A DNA stretch of 64,000 nucleotides from Scalesia atractyloides (GCA_947069175.1 CAMTDV010000013.1:29081857-29145856), one strand, 5' to 3'. Positions 23,573 to 35,779 are shown, counted from the stretch's first letter. Translations and numbers: made by a program. The notes: generated by a model from the sequence alone, not told the origin.

Positions 23573-23934
23573 TTTACATGTAATATTAGAGATATGAAAC
23601 TAAAAAACTTATTGGACTTTCCGCTATAAAAATTTAATCTTAGGTTCAGATAATTTTATTTATATCTATATTTAATATATTATAATATATTAGACTCATC
23701 AGTCTTATTTTGATTCATATCCATTATTCAAACATCCATCTAATATAATTTATTCAACCATCTCAATAAAAATTTAATCTTACAACTTATGGGCCTAGAT
23801 AATTTTATTTTTAATCCTAAAACTCCTTATTTTGACCCACAGTCATTATCCAAACATCTATTAATAAAAAAATAGTTTATATGATAAATAATGCTAAAGG
23901 TCTTTTTTTCCGGCTTAGCCAAAACACTTACTTA

Positions 23935-24447
23935 GGGTCTGTTTAGTATGAGATAATGGAATGGATGAATGAATGAAATGTACGGGGTAGTGAAATGGAC
24001 AACGGAATGAAACAGATCATTCTATTCCATTATGATATTTGGTTACTCATATATGAATAGAATGAATCATTACTTTATACAATTTGATAGACAGAAAAAA
24101 GAAGAAATAACGAACACAATTGTATTAAAAACGACAAAAATATAATTGACTCAATAATAATAATAATAATAATATATTAATGGTAAAAAATAATAATAAT
24201 TTGTTATATATTAATATCAGTATTAATAAAAATATAATAATAATAATAATATATTTATTTCCATTCCTTAAAGGAATGAAAAAAAATACATTTTTACCAA
24301 GGAATGAAAATTGTTATATTTGTAAGGAGTTACATTCCTTTGGAATGCTCAATTCCATTACCACATAATAACCAAACATGTTTGTTTTCATTTTATTAAA
24401 ATGTTCCATTACATTACACATTCTATTCCTTCATACCAAATGCTACC
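23935..24447. mobile_element. PIF/Harbinger-type MITE, 513 bp
   Basis: Begins GGGTCTGTTTAGTATGA and ends TCATACCAAATGCTACC (imperfect inverted ends, about 11 of 17). Both sides are flanked by TTA (23932-23934 and 24448-24450), the Harbinger target trinucleotide. The interior has an AAT-type microsatellite (about 24153-24260). Confidence 0.65.
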
Positions 24448-24811
24448 TTAAATTCTCGAGGACGACTTTGAATTTTATAACTATTTGTCCATTGAATTAT
24501 AATTTCTTACCATAGTTACGAAACTAAAAATGTATCAGGAAAAAAATATGCAGGTAAAATGTATACCATATGTGTCGGTTCATTAATTTTAACACTAAAA
24601 ATTACGATAAGCAAAATATAAGAGGGTTTGTGTGTTTTAACTTCTTTTATTTTCGAAATATCATAATTCTTTCAAAACAAGGCTAACAAATTAAAAAAGT
24701 TAAAACAAAATAAAACAAACTTGAACCGAATCATACTCATATTCCAAGTTTAAATTAAAAACTTGGGTTTAGGTGAACGCAAAATCTCTTTCATTGATGA
24801 TTATATCTTGA

Positions 24812-25558
24812 TTACCCTTTAGTTTTTGAGAAAATCCCACTAAGCAATGGAATTAGAGTTTTCTTTTTAGTTTTCTTGATCTTGAATGATGAATTACTTC
24901 TCTCTTGTATTTTTGGTACTTCATATGGTACTTCAGCGATCACCTTTGTTGTTGGTGGAGTCTGAAACTTGTCTGAATCGTCTCGTTTTAATTCGAACAA
25001 ATTATCATCGTCTTGTTCATGTTTATCTTGTTTTGCTTGAGTAGGTTTCGAATTTTCCATAAACTTGATCTCTTCTATCTCGGGGACAGGGGCTGTATGA
25101 TTGCTTGGATAGGGTTCTCTTGTCGACCTCAATTGGTTGAGTTCCGATTTTGTTTCTTCAAGTTGTTGCTTAAGCGACATAAGATAGTAGGCCATTAGTT
25201 TTGCCTCGTCGTTAGAACTATCTAATGTTTGTTTCTTCTCTTCAACGACAATTGTTTTCGCAGGTTGGTTGTTTTCCTTTTCGCTTCCCATCTATCAAAA
25301 TATAACATATAACTATCAATGTATAAATCACAAACTACATATATAGTATATGAAAACATATTGGTTTGGCCAAAACGTTTGTTTTTATATATTTTTAAAA
25401 ACAAAAATTACTAAAAGCAACATAACCTCTTTGAGCTTTTGTGCGTAAACCTCGCGTACTAAAACTTTTTCTCCAAACAGCAGAACGGCTTCTTTCACAG
25501 ACTTAAATGGTAGTCGTGTATCGATTTCCACCCTCCCTTTCACGACCAAACCCTCCAT
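24812..25558 (-). CDS. WEB-family protein (short At1g75720-like type), two exons
   Basis: WEB proteins are plant coiled-coil proteins related to WEB1/PMI2, which support actin-based chloroplast movement; the function of the short members is less defined. Exon 1 (25427-25558) encodes MEGLVVKGRVEIDTRLPFKS, then VKEAVLLFGEKVLV and VYAQKLKE, the family's conserved N-terminal box. Exon 2 (24812-25291) follows a GT/AG intron with matching phase and encodes 159 residues. It has a coiled-coil stretch (EAKLMAYYLMSLKQQLEETK), an acidic and polar middle, and a strongly basic C-terminus (KIKKTKKKTLIPLLSGIF) typical of the short members. Total 203 residues with stop, within the family's range, and no lesions. 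A TATA-like element (TTATAAATC on the minus strand) lies about 105 bp upstream of the start. It stands alone, with no adjacent gene. Confidence 0.85.
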
Positions 25559-28023
25559 CTCTTCACAAAACCAAGTTCAAAAAAAAATTAAAACACTAAG
25601 CCCATATGCATGGAACAAAAGCACACACCACTTGTGAAATAAATGAAGATATGCATGAATGATTTATAAGAGAGAAAAAAGGATATAATTATGCACATTT
25701 CTTGGCTTCCACTTCACTAGATTTCTGTTAATTGAAGTTGATGTTTATTGTTTTGGTGGTTGCACCATCTTATTCTCTTTATCATTTTTTTATAGTAATA
25801 ATGTATTGTGTGTTTACGGTAACAACTAAATTTTAATTCATCGAAGGATGTATCAAATCCACCTTGATTTGGTCCCACCAACATGGGGTCATTGGGTCCA
25901 TTCCTAAATAATTATATATGATCATTTATAATAACAAATTAAAACCTATAAAAGATATATTATTATATAACGATGATTAACAAGATTTATAAATGATAAT
26001 TTATGTCAAATTAGATAGAGACGAAGAGAGTTTTTTCAATGTATGAACACAACTTGAACCTAAACAATCTTTTAAACTTTTAAGACGGTAAACTTGACCA
26101 AGAAGCCAACACTAGACCACTCCTTGAAAACTTGACCAGTACTTGAGCTTTGAAAGCTTGCCAAACATACCAACTATCGAACCGTGAAAACTTAACCATC
26201 AGAACCATTCTTGAACCTTACTAACATGAACCAACACGTAAACCTATGACGCATCTCATACAAATAGACTTGACGACTACCCTGTGTAATGTTGGAAAGT
26301 TGGCTGAAAAAAAATTGAGTTTTTACTACTTTGAACACGAAATATTATATACATATTACCTATAATGACAATCTCCATGGAGGGGAAAGTGATGAATTGC
26401 TATTGATAGAGAGAGGTGGCAACCAACCTGTGGATGCCCCTAGGTTTCTTTATTATTTATTTTTTGCCTTTTATGTTTTCCATCTTATATGTATAATAGA
26501 AAGCGGATATAAGTATTAAAAGAGCATTTAGTAGAGTGGTTGTGATGATTGGAGAATGTGCTAGCGAGAGTAAGGACCCGGATTTAAAACATGGGAATTG
26601 CAAAATATTTCCATTTTTTGAAGATATTACATTTAATAATCATTAAGTTTACCCAGTTTTTTTCTTATCTTTTTTCAAGTCAATTTATGCGCTAAAATTT
26701 AAAAGAGCTACTCTACACTTCCTTAACTTTAATAATTTTTCCCTTTAACTAACGTATTTTTATCTATGTCTCAATATAATTTTTTGAGATCCTGTTATAA
26801 GTAGTATATACAACTAACAAACACAACATACATGTTATTAAATCGAGAAATATCGATTTAGCGTCCCGCAACTCAAACAGACATAAAACTGGTTATATAC
26901 ATATGTATACTATGTGTATTATGTTATATATTATATATATTCCATTCCAAAGTATCTGAATAGTGAAACTATTTTTTATTTCACTTTTCATGTTACCCTT
27001 TTATTTTATACTTATTACTAGAGTAAATTGCCTGGTTGGTCAATCATTGTTGACTATAAACCTTTTGATAAATTGTACCTACACACCTACTTAATCCGCA
27101 ACATTTTTCTTACAGGAAAGAATCAATTAACTATCTTTAACCATGTATTTATTTATAGATTAATAATTTTCAAAACGTGTAGTCACTTATCTTAATGCCA
27201 AAACTGTTTCCAACTACTTAATCGAAATTTCATTTAAACCTTATCGAATAGGTTTTTCTTTTCAGCATAATTACATGTTTAAGTAACTTTATCACAAACT
27301 CGATTTAGCCAAGGAGATTTTGAATTTTCCTTCTCTTTCACACTTAGACTCCAACTATTCAACATGTTTTACCTCATGAAATGTTTCCAAACAACTATAA
27401 TTTTTATCATCTCATTCTAAATATTTTTTTCTTATAATTATAGTTTTTACCATCTCATTTAAACTGATAAAATCTTTCTAACAATTGTAATTTTTACCAA
27501 CTCATTCTAAACCGATGAAATCTTTTCTCACAATTATAAAGTATCTTATTCTTTCAAATAGTGTCCCCTTAATTACTCCTTAAGTTGGGTTACCTAAACA
27601 CCCCTTCTTGGTCGCCTATTTATCAAATTATCTTAATTCGATCACACTACCATTGCTATACACAATCTATCCATTTTACAACCTTTTTCCACTTATTTAT
27701 GGATAAAACCTCAATCCATTTTAATAAATCGGAATAATTTTACAAACTCGTCTATTATCCCTCCAAAATGTTTATTTGCACCATTTACTTAGCCAACCAA
27801 ATGGTTTAACCTTTCCCCTCCTCAATGAATCATCAATTTAGCCAAAAACATTTGTAGTCGATTATGTATATCACATTCAACTTGCTTTCAATTTGTGCAC
27901 TTACACATAATACTTCATGATAACTAAACGATAATCTCCTTCCTAGTCGAATATTCTAACTGGTTATCACTTGTATCCAACCACTAGAATACCATCTTTT
28001 ACGTCTTTCCTAGAAGCCAACTC
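25559..28023. other. WEB upstream region and AT-rich spacer
   Basis: The WEB promoter lies in the first few hundred bases. No gene is recognised beyond. Near 27420-27540 'taattttta.catctcatt' recurs three times. The right part leads into a polypurine tract and is probably the decayed interior of a retrotransposon. Confidence 0.4.
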
Positions 28024-29772
28024 CTAAATAAATTTCAAGATGAAATTTCCTCAAGTATGGGAGACTGTAATGTTTAGTATATTTCATTTTGGGTAGAAGG
28101 TTCAAGAACCAAAATAAACACTTTCACAACTTCTAAATCACTCTCAAACACTCTCTAATAATCCAATTCTTCCACTTTGGGTAGAAAGATCAAGAACCAA
28201 AATAGTGAATTTTGGTTTTCCTTCTTACACTTTTCTTCTTGTTTTTCTTCTTCTCCTTCCTTGGATAACCTCCAGAAGTATTACCACATGTTTACAAAGG
28301 TAAACAAAATTCGTATACCACCATGTTTGAGGTCCAAATTAGGATTTTTGTTAAACTTTATAAACATGTTCATCTTCACTTCCATGTTGAAAGGCTTGTG
28401 TTAAGGTTTTGTTCTAGAAACTTTAAGGTTCATATGCCCTCCTTTAAGTTCTTGTAAGTCTCTAAGTAACCTTTAAGTCAATAGTGACTAAACCTACACC
28501 AATCCTCTTACTCGTCTAGGTGATACCTCACTTGGTTACTTAGCAAATAGATAGTTTAATTATGTACTTCATATTTGTATTAACTTGGTGATTTTGTGCA
28601 ATGGTAAAAATCTTAAGGTTATTGATTACCCTACCTCTAATATATGACAAATACTTGATTATGTAAATAATAATAACCTATGTGTAGACATATCATACTT
28701 ATCTCCAAAACCAAACCATGATATCAACCAAATTCATGATTAAATGTTATAGTGTTAAGGTGGAAAATATCTTAATATTAGATTCCTAATTTTGGGCTTC
28801 TAATGAGTGTTAAGACTCATGAAAAATACAAACTAAAAATAGTGTCCAAATAAGTGCCTAAGTAATATATGTTTTATGTAATTTCAAATACGTAAATTTC
28901 ATTTACATTCCAAACTCCAAATCATCATAGTCATACACCTTTGTTTACCTTTTTAGGGTAACTTTGGTGATTCCATCCTCCTAAATCGTTCACTCATATT
29001 TTGTGTAAATCTTCGCAAACCATGAGTTCATACTTGACCCATTTTACGCCTTAAATACTATTTGGTTGCAACATGTATCTGTAATTAAATACACAATCAC
29101 TCACACACAATCAATCTTATGCAAACACTCGATCCTTTAACATGCTTAGTTGTTATGCTAGATCTTCATATATGCTAGAACAATCTTATTCCATGCTATC
29201 TATCATTAACTTTTAAAAGTTTCCCTTAACATGTATAGCGCTATAGTAGTAGCACACCGCCCCGTTTGTTAGGTCATTGTTAAGTATTCAATCTTTACGG
29301 TCTTATTCACTTTGGTGATAAGGTTAGGCTAGTGGTAAACTTTTGGTTGATTTTTAGCGATTGCATGCTAGTATGATTACATGATTGGTATACCTGAACA
29401 TGTGGATTTGAGACTTTATTCATACTAATGCTATGTAGACAAACTAGTATGTTATCGACATAATTTGTGTTGACGCATATTTTATACATGTTGTATGAAA
29501 TATTTGATGATGATTTCGCAAGAAAAGACTTAGGGTGGATTTAATTGGATTTAGATACTCACCTAGTTTCAATTTTTGCATTTAAATATTGTTAGTTGTA
29601 AGGTTCCAGTTGTCGTACTTTCCATCTTCATAAACAATGTAATGCTTGATTTAGTGAAATGAAATAAAATTTTGAATTTTAATTTATTGTCGCAAATTTA
29701 GTGTTATGTGTCTTTGAGCAATCTCTTACGTCTGCCTTGATATTTCCGTTACCGATTGGGGTGTGATATTAG
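28024..29772 (+). mobile_element. Polypurine tract plus LTR-like copy B (Gypsy type)
   Basis: TCAAGATGAAATTTCCTCAA followed by GTATGGGAGAC, then TGTAATG at 28066, is the standard internal-3' to LTR junction of plant Gypsy elements. The LTR is colinear with copy A (21.8-22.7 kb) and continues to GATTGGGGTGTGATA near 29757-29771. It contains the palindromic TATAGCGCTATA near 29235, also present in inverted orientation near 31195. A decayed primer-binding-like 'attagaggcatgg' follows its end. Confidence 0.55.
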
Positions 29773-30199
29773 AGGCATGGCCCGTTCCTTGACAAAAGTG
29801 ACCGGGTCTTCGCTTGGTGATTAGCACAGGGTGTGTCTCCCAACAAGTCTGTTAAGTCTTCTATTTTTTGCCTAGAATTGTTTTGTTTATTTGGTTTGGG
29901 TTTGTTTTGTCCTGAAAATGAAAAATAAACTAAATTAAGCCTATTTTAAATATATTTCCAACAAAACCAATAAAGAGTAGGTTTATTTTGATACCAAAAA
30001 CATGTATATTTATACGCATATCATAACAAAATTGTACTTTACTCTTACGTATATATAAAAACTAGCAGGATGCTCGTGCGATGCGGCGGGAGTGACACAT
30101 CGTATTGCGATACTCGTTTTCGTAGTTTTTCTTATTCATATAATATTTATTGTAGCATCATTGTGATAGATATACGTAAAAAGCGAAATAATCGGGTAA

Positions 30200-30705
30200 A
30201 CCATTTCATAGTGATGTGCATGGCTCGGTCAGTTACTATCCTCAATCGAAGCCGAAACCAAAATCATCGGTTAGTCTATTTTATTAACCAATAGGTTTTC
30301 GATTAATCACTTTGGTTTATTTGGTTAGATTGACAGTTTTTGGTTTGGTTCATTTAATTTCAATTAACAGCAAAAAAACAAACTTAGGCTAAAACTTTTG
30401 CTTAGAAATGTATGAAATTAAGGTATAAATACATGAAATTAAAATATAAATATATGAAATGCAGGTATAAAATATGAAATATATGAACTGTAGGTATAAA
30501 AGCTAGAAATATATGAAAATTTGAATGATTCGATTCGGTTCGGCTAATTTTGGTTAAATGAGAGTACAAATAAATTGATAACCGGTTTTTGGTTAATTCG
30601 GTTTTCAGTTTTCAATTAATTCAGTTTCTGGTTGATTTTGGTTCGATTTCGTCTATTTTCGGTTTGGTTTAAGTTAACGATTTAGTTATTGCTCACCGAT
30701 GGCGG
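30200..30705. repeat. GGTTCGG-rich repeat unit 1
   Basis: Low-complexity GGTT/AACC-rich DNA with several 'tatgaaat.taggtataaa' sub-repeats (30405-30500). It ends ATTGCTCACCGA at about 30691-30702. Colinear with 32860-33320. The end style suggests a non-autonomous DNA transposon. Confidence 0.55.
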
Positions 30706-32642
30706 AAACATCAGGGCGGGACGAAATAGATTGCTCAAGACTTCATAACCTAAAATATGACAAGTGATTTAAGTAACAAGATTTCATTTCATTAGCAAAG
30801 ATCAAGTACAATAGCTTGAAATCAAATACAACATGTTTAGAACAAAATACAAGTAGGGCAACTTTAATAATACAATTCTATATGAATATCTAAGTCGTCC
30901 TACTCATTTCCAATGTCATCATCATCAATAATCAACATGCAATACATGTTAAAGTATAGTTCAATACACAAGGCATTGGCGAGCATACAAGTTCGAATAT
31001 ATAACATAATATGAAGTTTTAAACAAATTTTATGCATCAATGTCTATTCTCGAGGCTAACATGTAATATACAAGCATAAGAATATACTAGTCAACCCAAA
31101 GTTTACTACAAGCGTAATCTAATCATAGCAATGAAAAAACCGTATGTGTTTAACTTAACATGAACTCACGAATACGGGCGGTGCGTTACTCCTATAGCGC
31201 TATACATGTTAACGGATGTTTGATCAAAGTTAATGACTGAGTATGAGAATTCAAGTATAAGCATGTATGATTTCAAGTTTAGCACAAAGAGCACACATAA
31301 AGATTGTTTTGTGATTTATGATTAAGCATGCTTGTGTAATTTGGTATAATGTACATGTATTGCACCCAAAGGTGATAAAGCGTAAAATGGGATCGAGTAT
31401 ACTCACATTTCTGCAAGCTTCCTATTATTCCGTACGTAGAGTGTTCAGGTGATGCAACCTGGAGTTACCCTACATGGGGTAATCAGGAGAACGTGAGTAA
31501 ACTGAGTGGAATGTTTGGTCCAGGTTCTGAGGCAGAAACTATAGAAAGAAAACGGGAAAAATGCCACTTCGTACCAAGTGGGCTGTCCACCTCGTGCGAG
31601 TTGACTTGCAACTCGTACGAGTTGACTGGTACCTCGTACGAGTTGACTTGCACCTCATACAAGTTGACTGTTCACCTCGTGCGAGGTGACAATCCTGAAA
31701 CGCATTAGCCCATTTTGTACCCATTTCGACACTGATTTCTGTGAACGGGGATCGTGATAATGAGGCAGAATGGTCCGGGCCATAACAATAGATCAGAATG
31801 TGATTAATGTTACATCTAGACTGGTTTATTAAAAAGATACAAAAAATACGTATAGTTTATGTATGGCTTAGTCACGTTTGTCATAGAAATCAAGCATGGA
31901 GATGTTAAATCTCTTTATATGATTCACCAAAGCACAAGGTTGTAATACAACCAGGTTGGTCATGAATTAACAGAAAGTAAAGATTGTTCAAGTGAGGTGT
32001 GGAACTTAATTCGGGTAGCCAAAGCTCCCAACATTCTCACTAGCTAGAACACTAATCCAATCCTATGAGGATGATGAACTAGGTTAGCTTTACAACACTT
32101 GGTACAAAGAAGAAGATAAGTTATAAAGTGTTAGTGAGTTAGACTCACTTAGAAAAAGATGGTTCTGTCGAGAATCAAAAAATTCAGGAGCGAGAGTGAG
32201 AGTGAACGGAAGGTTGGATGTGGTGAAATGCGTATGTATTTATAGGAAAAATGTCTGCCAACTCCACTTCGTACGAAGTGTGCCCACTTCTTGCGAGGTG
32301 GATCCAACTTGTACGAAGGGGTCAGTCGAGGCTGGTTTCACGTATTTTAGCCGGTTTTAAGTATTTCGAGCATGCATGAATGATGTATAAGTGTAATCGC
32401 ACGTAGAACTGAGTGTTTGAATATTCGAAGATGAATCCCTTGCGTATAATCACGTATTCAAGTTTGTAACGTATAGTTTAAGTATATAGCATGTGTAAGT
32501 ATCAAATAAGTTTCCATTATGATCATAGTCTCAGAGTACAAAGGTTGAAAATGATAAATACGAATACGACTACAAGTTTCCAAAAATAGGATCACAACAA
32601 TTCTTTCTAAATACGGAAAGTACAAGAATATGAGGCGTTACA
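30706..32642 (-). mobile_element. Solo LTR-like insertion in minus orientation (Gypsy type)
   Basis: On the minus strand it opens TGTAACGCCTC at 32642 and runs about 1.9 kb to CTGATGTTTCCGCCATCGG near 30702. Related to copies A and B (opening words, GTACTTTCC, TATAGCGCTATA). It separates two copies of a roughly 165-bp flank (30535-30702 and 32643-32803), far longer than a normal 5-bp TSD, so it landed within or next to an existing tandem repeat. It carries the palindromic array at 31564-31690. Confidence 0.55.
31564..31690. repeat. Array of about six palindromic CTCGTACGAG-type units
   Basis: Successive units read CACTTCGTACCAAGTG, CACCTCGTGCGAGTTG, AACTCGTACGAGTTG, TACCTCGTACGAGTTG, CACCTCATACAAGTTG and CACCTCGTGCGAGGTG, spaced about 22-25 bp and linked by GACT-type spacers. 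Two more single units lie near 32265 and 32290. Confidence 0.85.
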
Positions 32643-33325
32643 GGTTCGACTAGTTTTGATTAAATGAAAGTACAAAATAAATTGATAACCGGTTTTTGGT
32701 TAATTCGGTGTTCAGTTTTCAATTAATTCAGTTGGTTGATTTTAGTTTGATTTCGTCTATCTTTGGTTTGGTTTAGGTTAACGATTTAGTTATTGCTCAC
32801 CGACAACCGATTTTGGTTAGTAGCCAATAGGTGCGCATGCGATGCGTCGGAACACAGGCATTGCCATGGTGTGCATTGTTCGGTTGGTTACATTATTATC
32901 CTCAACCAAAATCGAGGTCATCGATTAGTCTATTTTATTAACCAATCCTTTTCAGTTAATTGGTTTGGTTTATTCAGTTAGATTGACGGTTTTTTTATTC
33001 ATTTAATTTCTGCTAATAGCCAAAACCAAACTTAGGCTAAAATGTTTGATTATAAATACATGAAATTTAGGTATAAATACATGAAATGGATGTATAGGTA
33101 CTTGAAATGGAGGTATAAATATGAATGCATGAATTGAAGGTATAAAAGCTAGAAATATATGAAAATATGAATGGTTCGGTTTAATTAATTTTGGTTTAAT
33201 GAGGGTACAAAAAATCGATAACCGTTTCTGGTTATTGGGTTTTGGTTACCTAGTTTTCGGTTAATTCAGATTTTGGTTGACTTTGGTTTGGTTTCGGTTA
33301 ACAATTCAGTTATTACTCATCCTTT
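32643..33325. repeat. GGTTCGG-rich repeat units 2 and 3
   Basis: 32643-32803 repeats the end of unit 1 (30535-30702). 32860-33320 repeats most of unit 1 including the 'tacatgaaat..aggtataaa' series. Moderately diverged. Confidence 0.55.
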
Positions 33326-33726
33326 GGCACTGTCAATCATGTAACTTATCAATTTTTTAATTAAAAAAAGATAGCAATACTATACTCAAATTAAATAGAA
33401 TAAAATACTCGTTTATATGGTGTAATTTAAAAAAAATTTATTAACGTACCAAAAAAATATGACCGTTTGAAAATCGTCGGGGAGGAGTTAGTTTTTTATA
33501 AGTGGATAAAGTGTAACTACTAACTAATTATCTATAATTTTTGTAACATCCGCCAAAAACCGGATTTACCAAACCCGCTTCGTTTATTAACCGAGCAACC
33601 AGTTAAAAATTTGGTTGCGTATTTAATGCCCAAATTAATTTTAAACGATACATAATTAATAAGTATATTAGAATATAAAATCTATTTTTGAAAATGTATT
33701 AAAAATAGTGAATTAAAAACAATATG

Positions 33727-33804
33727 CTGAAGCCGGGACTCGAACCCGGGTCAGCCGACAGGCTACAAAGCATTAACACACATCTCTACAACCGCTCCGC
33801 CATT
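33727..33804 (-). other. tRNA-like module, minus strand, inside solo LTR
   Basis: On the minus strand a T-arm CCGGG-TTCGAGT-CCCGG forms a perfect 5-bp stem with a 7-nt loop and contains a consensus B box. Upstream GCGGAGCGGTTGTAGAGA resembles a D-arm/A box. The acceptor stem does not pair convincingly, so this is not a functional tRNA gene. Confidence 0.55.
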
Positions 33805-34644
33805 TTATTTTTTTGTGAAGTTCTGGGGAGCAATTAAATCATATGTTCAACTGAGAGTCAACCTGTTTCGCCAACTGAAACCGATATCGGCTTTCAAACC
33901 GACCAAGACGTTTGAGTGCTCGCGGAATCTTGATCATAACCGATAAAACCGACATCTTAAATCAATTCAGTCGTTAATGAACTTGAATTCAGGTGATGTT
34001 TGGTTTTTATAACCGAAAACTTTCATTCTGAAATTACTTCAACAAAACACTCATCTCGCGATTCAATTTCATTCCCGGAGCTTCTAATTTTGTGTTTATT
34101 CTATTTTCTGGTCGTCGGAATTGCTTTCTGATCATCGCCGGAATTCTCTGCAAGTCGCCGGAAAACCGAGACTCAACTCTAAACGGTAAAATACCTCGAC
34201 TTTATTGTTTCAATCAATTGTTAGAACCTTACTAACATTAACCCATCGCTCAGAATCAACCACAGATGACATTGCTGGACTTTCTGTTTTCACCGGAAAA
34301 CTTCTGGATTTGTCGAAAACTCGCTGTTAACCGGTATGATCATTCAAACATACTGATAATCATTACTCATTAGTTCAATTTCACATCTAATCCCTCCAAA
34401 CTGTTAATTGATTCTAACAGCCGAAGGTTCCAAAACAGAGCCGACGAGCTTCGCCGGATTTTCTGAAGAAGACGATCTGTTCGGTACTTTCTTTCCCCAA
34501 ACTCTTCGGTTCAATACTTTTCAATTGTTTATCTTGTTCATTAACTGAATTAATCAAGTAACAGTTAGATAGCCGTTGTCTGAGTTTTGAACGAAGAAGA
34601 CGAAGTAGTTATGTTATAAGATTATTTAAAATCGGTATTATAAA

Positions 34645-34722
34645 CGGGTTAGACACACAGTCCAGCGGTGGACTGTGTGCGAACAAATACACATACGACG
34701 CGAGTTCGATTCCTGTCCCAAC
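34645..34722 (+). other. tRNA-like module 1
   Basis: GGGTTAGACACACAGTCCAG (A-box region, decayed) followed about 55 nt later by GAGTTCGATTCC (B box, about 34702-34713). Same spacing as the modules at 34.82 and 34.98 kb. Confidence 0.5.
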
Positions 34723-34821
34723 CTCATTCGCTGTAATAAAATGCCTTTTTTTGTAAACTGAACCGGGTTAACTCCGTTAGATGTTAAGTATAATAAAAAT
34801 CTGTATTTAAACCAAGTTAGA

Positions 34822-34892
34822 CACACAGCCAGCGGTGGACTGTGTGTAACATTAAGTCTCAGGTCCCGGGTTCGAAACCTGTTGACGACACC
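34822..34892 (+). other. tRNA-like module 2
   Basis: GTTAGACACACAGCCAGCGG followed by GGGTTCGAAACC (B box, 34869-34880). Clearly a diverged copy of module 1. Confidence 0.5.
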
Positions 34893-34980
34893 GGTCCGAT
34901 GATTTAAAACATTTTTGAAAATAAAAGAATTTTGAATAAACTGAGTTAGTATATAAATATAATTAAAAACAGAATTATTT

Positions 34981-35060
34981 CGGGTTAGACACGTAGCTCA
35001 GTTGGTAGAGCTGCGTGCACGTGAACGGGAGGTCTCGGGTTCGAGCCTCACCCGGCGCAT
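34981..35060 (+). other. tRNA-like module 3 with near-consensus A and B boxes
   Basis: TAGCTCAGTTGGTAGAGC (34994-35011) is a textbook tRNA D-arm with a 4-bp stem (GCTC/GAGC). GGTTCGAGCC (35038-35047) is a consensus B box. The interbox distance fits a type 2 Pol III promoter. The T-stem and acceptor stem do not close, so no functional tRNA is claimed. Confidence 0.6.
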
Positions 35061-35555
35061 ACACTTACACAATAAAACCGGTCAACAAGTCAACGGTCAA
35101 TAAAAGCGTCAAAAAGTCAACATTTTTTTATTATTTTTATTTTTTTATTTTATTTAAAAATCAATTAAAAATACTTAAAAATAACATTTTTAAAGTTAGA
35201 AAATAGCCTAAAACTCACAAAAATATATCCAAAAATCCTATTAAAGTTGTTAATAAAATCCATTTATTTACCTTACTTTTCTTTATTAATTAGGTTAGTT
35301 ATTCCTCGACGATCAATCCTCTAAACTCGTGCGCATTCATCATCATTCACCGAAGCAACCCACTGTGAGTGAATCTCTACAAATTCCCCGTTTAAATCAC
35401 GTTTTTGGGGTGTATCATGTGTCTTACTATTTATTATATTTAAATCATGGTGCATACATCATATCATGAATAAATGTGTATCAGTTGTATAAACTGTTTG
35501 TGTGGTTATTGTTTAGATTTAATTTATTATTTTCAGTACATGCAATTTCATAGGC

Positions 35556-35727
35556 CACCGCTCCCCATTACATTATGAGCGTTGAGCATGTTCCCCATTA
35601 CATTATGAGCGTGAACCTTGCGTGGCCAACATACGATCGGCTCCGTTTGATTGAGCCTTGATCGCACAGACATTTATCATTTTCAGTAATGCAATACGAT
35701 CGGCTCCGTTTGATTGAGCCTTGATCG
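35556..35727. repeat. Two pairs of short direct repeats, one forming a hairpin
   Basis: TTCCCCATTACATTATGAGC-type units occur at about 35557 and 35591. ATACGATCGGCTCCGTTTGA plus TTGAGCCTTGATCG occurs at about 35631-35664 and 35694-35727. The second unit can fold as GATCGGCTC ... GAGCCTTGATC. Confidence 0.7.
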
Positions 35728-35779
35728 ATTCATTCACATGCAATTTCTATTACCCATCGCAGTTATATGTTATATTCAT

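Noticed and set aside
23265..23629. Small frames rich in EPV/GTG-type repeats
   Set aside because: Translations of GGAACCGG sub-terminal repeats of the hAT MITE.
34981..35060. Functional tRNA gene
   Set aside because: D-arm and B box are good, but the T-stem and acceptor stem do not pair and no anticodon arm is convincing; kept only as a tRNA-like module.
35556..35727. CRISPR-like short repeats
   Set aside because: Only two copies each, in plant LTR DNA; no array structure and no cas genes.
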